A DNA stretch of 64,000 bases from G963665495 sp963677785 (GTDB lineage: Bacteria > Desulfobacterota > Desulfovibrionia > Desulfovibrionales > Desulfovibrionaceae): contig CAXXDH010000003.1 of assembly GCA_963677785.2 (NCBI GenBank), positions 1 through 64,000 on the forward strand, given 5' to 3'. The notes under the pieces were generated by a model, which was given only the letters and a program-made list of their open reading frames with translations, made no database searches and had not been told where the DNA came from. The first letter of the stretch is position 1; each line of letters opens with the position of its first letter. Shown piece after piece: positions 15,874 through 24,388 of the stretch. A program made the position numbers and the translations under genes.

Positions 15874-17424
15874 TTAGAAGGTGTACTTCAGGCCGAAACC
15901 GAGCTTCCAAGCAGTGCTGGTCTTCCAGAGCTGCTGGATGCCGGCGTTGTACCAACCGCTGTTGCGGCGGTTTTCAGGATTACGCCAGGGGTAAGCCTGA
16001 CGCTGTACGTCAACCATGCCGGTCTCGATGATGGCGGCCAGGTTTTCGTAGATCTGGTACTGGGTGTCGAAGTTAACTTCCCAAGCCCAGTCAGCAGTGG
16101 TCAGCATGATACCGGAAGGATTGTTCCAGTAAGGATTATGCGGAGAAGTCTGGCTGCGGCGATCGCGCATGGCGTAGGGGCTGTTGGTGCCGCCGTAGAA
16201 GGCCAAGCGAACCTGGTGAGTCAGATTCTCAACAAAGGAGATGTCCTTGAAGAGCAGAGCGATACCCCAGGTACCGGAAGCGTCAGGGCCGATAACGTCG
16301 TCGTTGTTCAGCAGATCGCCACCGTCAGTACCGAAGGAGGTAGCGGCAAAGTTAGGATCGATTGTGGGCAGGCGTTCGGAACCGTTGTAGATGTCGCCAT
16401 CGTCACCAGTGGTCCACCAAGCCAAGACACCGGGGGTAACCCAGGGGGTCTTGTAGTCGATTTCACCGGCGATGTACCAGCCCCAGCGATCCATCATGTC
16501 GTCAGAAGGATCATCAAAAGAACCCCAGGCAACGTCAAGCATGAATACCAGGGGATCCATCATGGTGAATTCCAAAGCCAAGCCAGCCCACCAGCCGTAG
16601 AAGTAGTCGTTGTTCAGCAGGGCGTTCTGGTTGTTCATGGAGTTGGTGCCAAGGGCATTGGAGTACAGACCGGCGAAGCTGCCAGCAGTCTGGTTAACAG
16701 CGTCGGTGCCGAAAATGCCGTACATGGCGTAGGGGGTTACATTCATGACGCCGTCAATGGTCACAGGAACGAACAGACCGATCAGATCGATTTCGTCGTT
16801 ACCGGAGTTGTCGCCAGTGAAAGCATCTCCAGCGTTGTTGTAAGGACGAGCCCAGAAAGCGGCTACGCTGACCATATCGTTGATGGTGTAGATACCAACG
16901 GCAGCAGCCATATCAGTACCACCGGAACCAACGATGGGGGAGCCAACAACTGCGGAAGGCAGAGCGATGCCCTGGAGACCGACCTGGATGAGCAGTTCGG
17001 TGTTGGGCACGTTGAAGGTGATGTAAGCACGGCGGGTTTCAACGTTCACGCCGTCAGTACCGATGGCGCCGCCACTGCTTCTGCCGACGCCGCCGCCAAC
17101 CATGGAACTGCCGCCCTGGCCCCATTCGATTTCGCCGATTTCAAAGTAAACAACGCCCTGTACGTTTTCAGAGGCGATGAAGTTTACCTGCAAGCGGGTA
17201 CGCTGGCGAGCCTGGAAGTGATCTTCCGTGCCGTTGCCGCCGCCGGCGCCGTAGAAGCTGCCACCGGCTTTGCTGTCCTGAGCGGAATCGAACAGATCAG
17301 TGTTGTCATACCAGCCAAACGAGAAGTCGAAGCTACCGTTGGCCGTGATTTCCGTGGCCTGGGCCAGACCGATGCTGCCCAGCACGAAACCCAGAGTGAG
17401 GATAAGGGTCATCAAACGTTTCAT
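15874..17424 (-). CDS. Outer membrane homotrimeric porin (Desulfovibrio type)
   Basis: A 516-residue outer membrane protein. The start is placed at 17424 (MKRLMTLILTLGFVLG, a signal peptide cleaved after AQA) after GAAGGAAGGA; the longer frame to 17505 lacks one. The mature protein begins TEITANGSFDFSFGWYD, is Gly/Asn/Trp-rich with alternating strands, and ends in GLKYTF with a terminal Phe, the outer membrane assembly signal. Its codon use is narrower than that of its neighbours, as expected for an abundant protein. It probably carries out general diffusion of small solutes. Confidence 0.85.
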   Translation of the reverse strand: MKRLMTLILTLGFVLGSIGLAQATEITANGSFDFSFGWYDNTDLFDSAQDSKAGGSFYGAGGGNGTEDHFQARQRTRLQVNFIASENVQGVVYFEIGEIEWGQGGSSMVGGGVGRSSGGAIGTDGVNVETRRAYITFNVPNTELLIQVGLQGIALPSAVVGSPIVGSGGTDMAAAVGIYTINDMVSVAAFWARPYNNAGDAFTGDNSGNDEIDLIGLFVPVTIDGVMNVTPYAMYGIFGTDAVNQTAGSFAGLYSNALGTNSMNNQNALLNNDYFYGWWAGLALEFTMMDPLVFMLDVAWGSFDDPSDDMMDRWGWYIAGEIDYKTPWVTPGVLAWWTTGDDGDIYNGSERLPTIDPNFAATSFGTDGGDLLNNDDVIGPDASGTWGIALLFKDISFVENLTHQVRLAFYGGTNSPYAMRDRRSQTSPHNPYWNNPSGIMLTTADWAWEVNFDTQYQIYENLAAIIETGMVDVQRQAYPWRNPENRRNSGWYNAGIQQLWKTSTAWKLGFGLKYTF

Positions 17425-17818
17425 GTTAAATCCTTCCTTCTTTTGCGGTTTCCAACAATATGGCACTTTCCAGCCAATCATTGGTTGCAAATTTACCCGC
17501 TTCACTTTTTTCTGGCAAGCATTTTTTTGACAAAAGTAAAAATTTTTTTACGGTCAAAGATTTTTTACTCTTCAACTTCCTGCTTCTTTTTACCTATTCT
17601 CATATTAACACCTTGAAAATAAGACTTTTTTTATTCTACCCATCTCGAGTAACGCCAATTTCTTTTCCAAGTCGTTCAAATTTTTTTTCAATGCTATCCG
17701 CTGCCTTTTCCTTTCCATACATCCCCTCCACCCCTTGCTGCTGCGGCGGGCTTTCACATGCGGCCTGGTTTGACCTCAACCAGACGCATGCGTATTCTGG
17801 GAACTGGAGAACACTGCC
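17425..17818. other. Divergent intergenic region between porin and uvrC
   Basis: About 390 bases, very AT-rich on the porin side. The porin promoter at 17490-17518 is the only site I can support. Nothing else recognisable was seen; a short Shine-Dalgarno (GGAGA) precedes the uvrC GTG. Confidence 0.5.
17490..17518 (-). promoter_or_regulatory. Sigma-70 type promoter of the porin gene
   Basis: Minus strand: -35 TTGCCA (17513-17518), 17-base spacer, -10 TAAATT (17490-17495). The predicted start near 17483 gives a leader of about 59 bases before the ATG at 17424. Confidence 0.55.
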
Positions 17819-19831
17819 GTGACTTTTGATTTAAAATCCCAGCTCCCCGACATACCTGTTCTGCCCGGCGTCTACCTTTATAAAGACGCCGACGGACGGA
17901 TCATTTACGTAGGCAAGGCCAAACACCTGCGCAAACGCTTGGCGTCCTACGCGCGGGACGATGCCGCGCATACGCCCAAGACTCGCGCCATGCTCAAACT
18001 GGCCGTACGGGTGGACACGCTGTGCACGGATACGGAAAAAGAGGCCTTGCTGCTGGAAGCCAGCCTGATCAAAAAACACCGGCCCCGGTATAATATTCTC
18101 CTGCGCGACGACAAGCAGTACGTGCTTTTCAAGCTGGAAAAAAAATCCGACTACCCCCGTCTGGTGCTGACGCGGCGCGTCGTACGCGATGGTTCGCTCT
18201 ACTACGGACCGTTTACCTCGGCACAGGCGGCCCGTGAAGCCTGGAAAGCCATCCATTCGCTCTTTCCCCTGCGCCGCTGCACGGACCGCACCCTGCATAA
18301 CCGCGTACGGCCCTGCCTGTACCATCATATCGGCCTGTGCCTGGCGCCTTGCGTCCTGGACGTGGACCCCGCGGACTACAACACCATGGTCCGGCGCGTG
18401 GAAATGCTGCTGGCCGGACGCGCGGGTGAGCTGCTCGGTTCGTTGAAAAAGGAAATGCTTGAGGCCTCCGAGGCCCTGGAATTCGAAAAAGCGGCCGTGC
18501 TCAGGGACCGGATACGCGCGGTGGAACAAACCGTGGAAAAACAGACCACCGTGCTCCAGTCCGGCGAAGACATGGACGTGCTCGGACTGGCCCGTACGGA
18601 CGACGGCCTGGCGTTGGGGCTGCTGTTCATCCGCCAGGGGCGCCTGCTGGACAAAAAAAGTTTTTTCTGGCCCAAGCTGGCCCTGGAAGAAGGCCGGGAA
18701 GTCCTGGAAGGCTTTTTGTCGCAATATTACGGTCCGCAGCGCTTTATACCTGCCAAAATCCTGCTTCCATGGGACCTGGAGGCCGAATGCGCGGAACCGG
18801 ACGCGGAAAGTGGATCTTCAGTGGAAGTTCCCTGCGAGGACGTTTCCGCGGGAGACCTGCCTTTCCTGGAAGCTTTCGCCCTGGTGCTGGCCGAACGCCG
18901 TGGAGCTTCCGTTAAAATGTACCCGCCCCGTACGGGCACCGAAAAGCAGCTGGTTGCCATGGCCGAAACCAACGCCCGCGAGGCCGCGGCTGTGGGCAAG
19001 GCCGCTCCCCTGCGGACCATGCTGACCTCGCTGGCCGCGCGGCTGAACCTGCCGCCCCTTTCGGACGACAAACCGTTTCGCATTGAATCCGTGGACGTTT
19101 CGCATACGTCCGGGGAAGACACCCGGGCCGGGATGGTGGTCTTCGAGGACGGAGAGGCCCGTAAGGACCAGTACCGGGTCTACGCTTTCAAAGAAGAAGG
19201 CTTGACCAACGACGACTACGCGGTGATGCGCGCCTGGACCCTGCGCCGGATCAAATCCGGCCCCCCCTGGCCGGATCTGCTGCTCATCGACGGCGGCAGA
19301 GGCCAGCTGGCCATGGTGGAAAAGGCCCTGGAAGAAGCGGGGCACCCCGGTCTCTGGCCCCTGGCCGCCATAGCCAAAACCCGCTCGCCCCTGGCGCGCC
19401 AGGGAGTCCGCCGCAAGGCCCATGCCCTGGACGACCGGATTTTCATGCCCGGGCGCAAGAACCCCATGCCCATCAAGGAAGGCTCGCCCGAGCTGTTGTT
19501 TCTGCAGCACGTCAGGGATTCGGTGCATAATTTCGTCATCAACCGCCACAGGCGTACGCGCCGTAAAAGCGCCCTGTCCGGCGAGCTGCTCTCTTTGCCC
19601 GGGGTCGGACAAAAAACCGCCCGCCTGCTGTGGGACCGTTTTCCTTCTTTGGAGGCCATGCTCGAAGCCTCGCCCGAAAGCCTGATGCGCCTGCCCGGAT
19701 TCGGCAAGAAAAAGGCAGAAGCTCTGTATGCTGCGCTGCAGCAGCTCCGGACGGCTGATGCCGAAACAGCGCCCGGATCGACTCCCTCTCCGCAGCCCGC
19801 GGACCGCAACGAACAGGCCGAACCCGTATGA
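17819..19831 (+). CDS. uvrC: Excinuclease ABC subunit C
   Basis: A 670-residue nucleotide-excision repair endonuclease starting at GTG. The N-terminal GIY-YIG domain carries the 3' incision site (GVYLYKDADGRIIYVGKAKHL region). A UvrB-binding UVR motif follows near residues 210-245 (LEFEKAAVLRDRIRAVE). The central RNase H-like domain has the catalytic Asp in RIESVDVSHTSGE and LLIDGGRGQL, and the C-terminal tandem helix-hairpin-helix has LLSLPGVGQKTARLL and RLPGFGKKKAEALY. It ends with a short Pro/Ser-rich tail. Its stop overlaps the next gene's start (ATGA). Confidence 0.95.
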   Translation: MTFDLKSQLPDIPVLPGVYLYKDADGRIIYVGKAKHLRKRLASYARDDAAHTPKTRAMLKLAVRVDTLCTDTEKEALLLEASLIKKHRPRYNILLRDDKQYVLFKLEKKSDYPRLVLTRRVVRDGSLYYGPFTSAQAAREAWKAIHSLFPLRRCTDRTLHNRVRPCLYHHIGLCLAPCVLDVDPADYNTMVRRVEMLLAGRAGELLGSLKKEMLEASEALEFEKAAVLRDRIRAVEQTVEKQTTVLQSGEDMDVLGLARTDDGLALGLLFIRQGRLLDKKSFFWPKLALEEGREVLEGFLSQYYGPQRFIPAKILLPWDLEAECAEPDAESGSSVEVPCEDVSAGDLPFLEAFALVLAERRGASVKMYPPRTGTEKQLVAMAETNAREAAAVGKAAPLRTMLTSLAARLNLPPLSDDKPFRIESVDVSHTSGEDTRAGMVVFEDGEARKDQYRVYAFKEEGLTNDDYAVMRAWTLRRIKSGPPWPDLLLIDGGRGQLAMVEKALEEAGHPGLWPLAAIAKTRSPLARQGVRRKAHALDDRIFMPGRKNPMPIKEGSPELLFLQHVRDSVHNFVINRHRRTRRKSALSGELLSLPGVGQKTARLLWDRFPSLEAMLEASPESLMRLPGFGKKKAEALYAALQQLRTADAETAPGSTPSPQPADRNEQAEPV

Positions 19832-21489
19832 AGATTGCACCAGGCCAGGACCGGTTGCTGGCAACCGCCGCGCTGCTTCTGCTCAGCGCAATCTGCTTCT
19901 ATGCCTTTTCCCCGGCTTTGAAGGCCGGGTTCATCAATTTTGACGATTACGACTACATTCAGCGCAATCCCATGGTCAGCGGCGGCCTGAGCCTGCAAAA
20001 CATCTCCCTCGCGTTCACCTCGTATCACGCCAGCAACTGGCACCCGCTCACCTGGATTTCACACATGCTGGACGTGACGCTGTTCGGTATCTATCCTCCG
20101 GCTTTTCACCTGGAAAACATCCTGCTGCACCTGGCCAACATGCTCCTGCTGGTGCTGCTTTTCCAACGTATGACCGGACGCTTCTGGGCGGCCTTTTGCG
20201 TGGGCGCCCTGTTCGGCCTGCACCCCCTGCGCGTGGAGTCCGTGGCCTGGATCGCCGAACGCAAAGACGTCCTTTGTACGCTGTTTTTTCTGCTCACGCT
20301 GCTGGCCTACACAGCCTATGCCCGCAAACAGAACCCCGTACACTATACGATGGTATTTTTCTGCCTGGCGTTCGGTCTGCTGGCAAAACCCATGCTGGTC
20401 ACCACGCCGTTCGTGCTTCTGTTGCTGGATTACTGGCCTCTGCGACGCGCGGGCGCGCACAAAGGCCCGCGGCAGCTGTTCCGGCTGGTACTTGAAAAAG
20501 TCCCCCTGTTCCTGTTGTGCGGCCTGGCTTCGTATCTGACCTGGCAGGCCCAGCAAAGCGCCGGTGCCATCGCCTCAACAACGGACATGGAACTGAGGCA
20601 GCGCGTACTTGTCGCCGCCAACGCCTACCTGGCCTACCTGGAGAAAAGCTTTTACCCCGCGAACCTTGCTCTTTTTTATCCCATGGCGCCCCTTTCAGAC
20701 GCACGCCTGCTGCTCTGCGCGGGCGTGCTGCTGGCCTGTACGATTCTTGCCCTGGCTTTCGGACGAAAGCGGCCCTATCTGCCGGTGGGCTGGTTCTGGT
20801 ACGCGGGCATGCTCGTGCCCGTGGCCGGTTTCGTCAAAGTCGGCGGCCAGGCCCTGGCCGACCGCTATACGTATCTTCCCCTGATAGGCCTGTATGCGGC
20901 GCTCGTCTGGTTGATAAGCGATCTGACCCAGCGCAAAACCGGCCGATCAATACCCCGCTGGCTGCCCCCTGCGCTCATGGTCCTGCTGATTCCGTCCATG
21001 GCCTGGCTTACCCACGCGCAAGCCGGTTTATGGCAGGATTGCCGTACGCTCTATGAAGCCACGCTCTCCCGGACCAGTGATAATTTTATTATTCATTTCA
21101 ATCTGGGCAAACTTCTGGCAGATAGAAACGAACCGCAAGGCGCTTTGGAACAGTACGAGGCGGTGCTGGACATCAATCCCTATTATTTCAAGGCGCTCAA
21201 CAACATGGCCTGGATACTGGCCACGTCGCCGCAGGACTCCGTACGCGACGGAGACCGCGCCATCGCGCTTGTGGACAGGGCGATGCGTATCGCAGGACGG
21301 CATAACCCGGGATTGATGGATACGCTGGCAGCGGCCTATGCCGAAAGCGGACTCTATGAAACCGCCGCTTCCGTGGCGCGGCAGGCGGCCGTCATTGCCG
21401 AACAAACCGGACAACCGGACCTTGCCGCGGAAATCAACGCGCACGCCGCTCTTTTCGCTTCCGGCAAAACGCTGCGCGCAAACAAGTAG
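19828..21489 (+). CDS. Membrane O-glycosyltransferase-like protein with C-terminal TPRs
   Basis: A 553-residue protein with about ten membrane segments in residues 10-390 and a soluble tail. The first loop has NFDDYDYIQRNP and SNWHPLTWISHMLD, and a later loop HPLRVESVAWIAERKDVL. These are hallmarks of the bacterial TMTC/O-mannosyltransferase-like (GT-C) family, in which the Asp pair binds a polyprenyl-phosphate sugar. The tail (about 415-545) holds TPR-like helices (FNLGKLLADRNEPQGALEQYE; ALNNMAWILAT). Donor and acceptor are unknown. It is translationally coupled to uvrC by a 4-base overlap, though no functional link is evident. Confidence 0.75.
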   Translation: MKIAPGQDRLLATAALLLLSAICFYAFSPALKAGFINFDDYDYIQRNPMVSGGLSLQNISLAFTSYHASNWHPLTWISHMLDVTLFGIYPPAFHLENILLHLANMLLLVLLFQRMTGRFWAAFCVGALFGLHPLRVESVAWIAERKDVLCTLFFLLTLLAYTAYARKQNPVHYTMVFFCLAFGLLAKPMLVTTPFVLLLLDYWPLRRAGAHKGPRQLFRLVLEKVPLFLLCGLASYLTWQAQQSAGAIASTTDMELRQRVLVAANAYLAYLEKSFYPANLALFYPMAPLSDARLLLCAGVLLACTILALAFGRKRPYLPVGWFWYAGMLVPVAGFVKVGGQALADRYTYLPLIGLYAALVWLISDLTQRKTGRSIPRWLPPALMVLLIPSMAWLTHAQAGLWQDCRTLYEATLSRTSDNFIIHFNLGKLLADRNEPQGALEQYEAVLDINPYYFKALNNMAWILATSPQDSVRDGDRAIALVDRAMRIAGRHNPGLMDTLAAAYAESGLYETAASVARQAAVIAEQTGQPDLAAEINAHAALFASGKTLRANK

Positions 21490-21529
21490 CCGTCCATAAA
21501 ATCCTTCAATTTCGTTGTGGAGGTCCCCT

Positions 21530-22906
21530 TTGTGGCAGAACATTTTTAACGCATTGCAAGACCCCGGGTTTCAACTCCATGTCGCATACGTAAGCATCGT
21601 CGTGCTGGGAACCTGGATATCCTTCATGCTGTCCTGGCGCTGGCTGCCCAAAGTCGCCGCGCGCATGGTGCGAAAATCGGCGAACTCCTGGGACGACGCG
21701 CTGGTCAACAACCGTGTCTTCAACGTGGGCTTTCTGCTTATACCAGCCGTGGTCTGCCACCAGGCCATACGGCTTTTGCCGGACTATGCCGCCATCGTCC
21801 ATAAGGGCATTCAGTTTTATACCGTCATCGTGCTCACCATTCTGGTCAACAGGCTCTTGTTCGCGGGGCTGGAAATTTACGAACGCTATCCCATCGCGCA
21901 GCAAAGGCCGCTGAAGAACTACACCCAGCTGGTGTCCATGTTCGTCTCTCTTGTCGGCTGCATTGTGCTGCTGTCCTTTATCCTTGATACCTCCGCCTGG
22001 GGCCTGGTCAGCGGACTCGGCGCGCTTACCGCCGTTATCCTGCTGGTCTTTCGGGATACCCTGCTTTCATTTGTGGCCGGTCTGCAGATCGCCGGCAACG
22101 ACCTGCTGCGCAAGGGCGACTGGATAGAGGTGCCCTCGTTCAAGGCCGACGGAACCGTGGTGGATGTGGCGCTGCACACCATCAAAGTGCAGAACTTCGA
22201 CAACACCATTGTCTCGGTGCCCACTTACAAGCTCATGGAGAATTCGTTCCGCAACTGGCGGGGCATGTTTGTTTCGGGCGGACGCCGTATCAAACGTTCG
22301 ATTTTCATCGACCAGGCCTCCATCCGGTTTGCCGATGACGGCCTGCTGGAGCGCTTGCGTTCGGTAAAACTACTGGAAGACTACCTGACCTACCGCGAGC
22401 GGGAAATTTTCAACTTCAACCGCAACCAGGGCGGCGATACCGGCAATCCGCTCAACGGACGCCACTTGACCAACATCGGTCTGTTTCGGGCCTATGTCCT
22501 GGCCTATCTCAAACAAAACAACCACTTGCACAACAAGGACTTTACGCTCATGGTCCGCCAGCTCGAACCTGAAGCCGACAAGGGGCTCGCCCTGCAGCTC
22601 TATTGCTTTGCCACGGATACCAACTGGGTGCGTTATGAGGATACTCAGTCCGATATCTTCGACCACCTGCTGGCGGCGCTGCCGCTGTTCGATCTGCGCG
22701 CCTACCAGCGGGTCGGCGCGCACGACCTGCGCCGGACCGACTACCAGAAGCAATGGGCCGAAGTTCTGGGCGAAGACATACAGCAGCCGTTGTCCGGACA
22801 AAAAACGCGGTTATCGTATCCGCCGGGTAAAAAACACTTTCGAACTGCCGTTCAAAAAACACGTCGTTTTCCACAATCATCCGCCGGCCGCAGGCACCGC
22901 TCTTGA
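21530..22906 (+). CDS. MscS-family mechanosensitive channel (YbdG-like), with a secondarily altered C-terminus
   Basis: About 458 residues from a TTG at 21530, six bases after GGAGG. Four to five membrane segments fill the first 175 residues. The pore helix region (LGALTAVILLVFRDTLLSFVAG) leads into the beta domain (DWIEVPSFKADGTVVDVALHTIKVQNFDNTIVSVPTYKL, cited in part: GDWIEVP, VQNFDNTIVSVPTY). The long cytoplasmic C-terminal half suits YbdG/MscM-like channels. The last 35 residues or so are read antisense to a decayed pheS fragment (22793-22935), so the original C-terminus was probably replaced. Confidence 0.85.
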   Translation: MWQNIFNALQDPGFQLHVAYVSIVVLGTWISFMLSWRWLPKVAARMVRKSANSWDDALVNNRVFNVGFLLIPAVVCHQAIRLLPDYAAIVHKGIQFYTVIVLTILVNRLLFAGLEIYERYPIAQQRPLKNYTQLVSMFVSLVGCIVLLSFILDTSAWGLVSGLGALTAVILLVFRDTLLSFVAGLQIAGNDLLRKGDWIEVPSFKADGTVVDVALHTIKVQNFDNTIVSVPTYKLMENSFRNWRGMFVSGGRRIKRSIFIDQASIRFADDGLLERLRSVKLLEDYLTYREREIFNFNRNQGGDTGNPLNGRHLTNIGLFRAYVLAYLKQNNHLHNKDFTLMVRQLEPEADKGLALQLYCFATDTNWVRYEDTQSDIFDHLLAALPLFDLRAYQRVGAHDLRRTDYQKQWAEVLGEDIQQPLSGQKTRLSYPPGKKHFRTAVQKTRRFPQSSAGRRHRS

Positions 22907-22935
22907 GCTGGAGGCATACGTTCAATCTTGCGGCC
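22793..22935 (-). pseudogene. Decayed duplicate of the pheS 3' end and its terminator
   Basis: Minus-strand translation here reads QLKSGACGRRMIVENDVFFE then RQF, matching MLKYGIGDLRMFFENDLRF and RQF at the end of the intact PheS. The match continues past the stop codon (TAA here changed to GAA) into the terminator: TITAFFVRTTAAV against TTTAAFVLTKAAV. Alignment at DNA level with 24340-24475 is nearly gapless over about 140 bases, at roughly 70% identity by eye. The MscS gene runs through it on the other strand. Confidence 0.8.
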
Positions 22936-22987
22936 CTTCCCAAATTATTCTTTTTTCTGAAAGCACCCTGTCTGGTTAATTAAAAAA

Positions 22988-23036
22988 TAGTTGAACATGC
23001 AACTAAATCATGTCATATTAGTTGCACTTTCAACTA
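22988..23036. promoter_or_regulatory. Two MarR-type operators over the marR promoter
   Basis: TAGTTG-N6-CAACTA occurs twice, at 22988-23005 and 23019-23036, with identical half-sites and centres 31 bases apart. A promoter fits between them: -35 TTGAAC (22991-22996), 17-base spacer, -10 CATATT (23014-23019). The first operator covers the -35 and the second abuts the -10, an arrangement suited to autorepression. Confidence 0.8.
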
Positions 23037-23054
23037 ATCAAGGAGCATGTCGCT

Positions 23055-23498
23055 ATGGAGTTATCCGGCAGGCAGACAATCGGGCGTTATATTGCCCTGT
23101 TATTTCGAATGTCCACGGTCTATTTGGGGCAGGAATTGCACCATCTGAACATTAAACCCGGTCAATATATTTTTCTGGCAGAATTGTTTGATGAAGAGGG
23201 ATTGAGCCAGGACGAGCTGACTAAAAGGACCTATGTGAGTAAATCAAATACTGCCAGGGCGTTGAAAAAGCTGGAAGAGGCCGGGTATATCCAACGCCGC
23301 CCGGACGAAACGGATAAACGCATCAAGCGTGTCTATCTGCAGCCAGCCGCGCGGAAAATTGAAAATGAATTCTGGCGTATTCTCACGAGCTGGAGCGCCC
23401 TTCTCGCTGAAAATCTCCCGCAGGAACAACAGGAGCGAATCCTTGGGGATTTACAGAAAGTAACGGATAACGCGTCGTCCCATGTAAAGCCTAATTGA
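23055..23498 (+). CDS. MarR-family transcriptional regulator
   Basis: A 147-residue winged-helix protein. The recognition region reads LSQDELTKRTYVSKSNTARALKKLEEAGYI and the wing RRPDETDKRIKRVYLQ (each a standard MarR segment, cited in part), flanked by helices for dimerisation. The start at 23055 follows AAGGAG. Two perfect operator palindromes lie upstream. It precedes a flavoprotein gene by 26 bases, so it probably represses itself and that gene until a small ligand or oxidant binds. Cassette-like position between the two pheS-derived segments. Confidence 0.9.
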   Translation: MELSGRQTIGRYIALLFRMSTVYLGQELHHLNIKPGQYIFLAELFDEEGLSQDELTKRTYVSKSNTARALKKLEEAGYIQRRPDETDKRIKRVYLQPAARKIENEFWRILTSWSALLAENLPQEQQERILGDLQKVTDNASSHVKPN

Positions 23499-23524
23499 AT
23501 GCCAAACAGGGAGCAGTGAGCGCT

Positions 23525-24292
23525 ATGAAAAAACCGTATAGAATCTTGGCGATCAATGGAAGCCACAGGCAGGAAAGGGGCATCTCAGCAGTTCTTCTCG
23601 ATCAGTTTCTGCAAGGAAGCCGGGCCGCCGGTGCGGAGGTCGAGATACTCTACCCGGGCAGGCTGCGAATCGGTACGTGCAAAGCCTGCTATACGTGCAT
23701 CTTCAAAACTCCCGGTGTTTGCTTTCAGCACGACGACATGGAACGCGTTCTCAGCGGCATGAACGCTGCCGACCTGCTTTTGTTCGCCGTTCCGGTGTAT
23801 TTTGACACCATGCCCAGTGATCTGATGAAGATCATTGAACGTCTCATGCCGACATTGGGCCCCATTTTCGAGTTCAGAGACGGACGTACCTACCACCTGG
23901 CCGTCAACTCGTCTCCGCGTGACGTTGTGACCATTCTCCTGAGCGGAAACCCCGAACTTGAAAGTCTTGCCTCATTGCAGAGAACTTTCAGGCGGTTCGC
24001 CGCAAACATGGGCCATCGTCTGAAAGGCGAATTCCTGTTCCCCACCTCACAGATGGTTGTGGATGATGCCGTACTCTTAAAGGGGCAACTCGATGCGTTG
24101 CGACAGGCCGGAGAGGAGATAGTCCGATACAAAACAATACGCCCGGAAACGCACGAAGCGGTCAACAGTCCGTACGTAACCGATTTTGCGGCCGATATCG
24201 CGCACAAAAACAAGGCCTTCGCAGCCCTGCTCCGGCAATTCCAATCGAGCTCCGGCACCGAACCGAGGAAAGAAAACGCAAGCTGTGAATAA
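23525..24292 (+). CDS. NADPH-dependent FMN reductase-like iron-sulfur flavoprotein
   Basis: A 255-residue protein. The N-terminal flavodoxin-like fold has the FMN phosphate loop INGSHRQERGISAVLLDQFL (in part), followed by the cysteine cluster CKACYTCIFKTPGVCFQHDDM in part (CKAC..C.....GVC), typical of flavoproteins that reduce quinones or carry an Fe-S cluster. VPVYFDTMPSDLMKIIERL is the usual dimer segment. The C-terminal ~80 residues are a family-specific extension. The start at 23525 is chosen after GGAG; the frame is open to 23495. Likely a redox-stress enzyme controlled by the adjacent MarR protein. Confidence 0.75.
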   Translation: MKKPYRILAINGSHRQERGISAVLLDQFLQGSRAAGAEVEILYPGRLRIGTCKACYTCIFKTPGVCFQHDDMERVLSGMNAADLLLFAVPVYFDTMPSDLMKIIERLMPTLGPIFEFRDGRTYHLAVNSSPRDVVTILLSGNPELESLASLQRTFRRFAANMGHRLKGEFLFPTSQMVVDDAVLLKGQLDALRQAGEEIVRYKTIRPETHEAVNSPYVTDFAADIAHKNKAFAALLRQFQSSSGTEPRKENASCE

Positions 24293-24324
24293 TTGCGCGC
24301 CGGGGAGCGCCGGCTATTGAACAC

Positions 24325-24360
24325 AAAAAACCGCAGCTTTTGTCAGGACAAAGGCTGCGG
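24325..24360 (-). terminator. Terminator after pheS
   Basis: Minus strand: CCGCAGC, a 16-base loop that contains TTGTCCTGACAA, GCTGCGG, then TTTTTT. It lies about 30 bases after the pheS stop and ends the translation-factor operon. Confidence 0.88.
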
Positions 24361-24388
24361 TTGTCGTATTCGTCGAGTGAAATGCGTT

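Noticed and set aside
15574..17616. 680-codon plus-strand ORF antisense to the porin gene
   Set aside because: It has no domain signatures and arises from the narrow codon use of the porin on the other strand.
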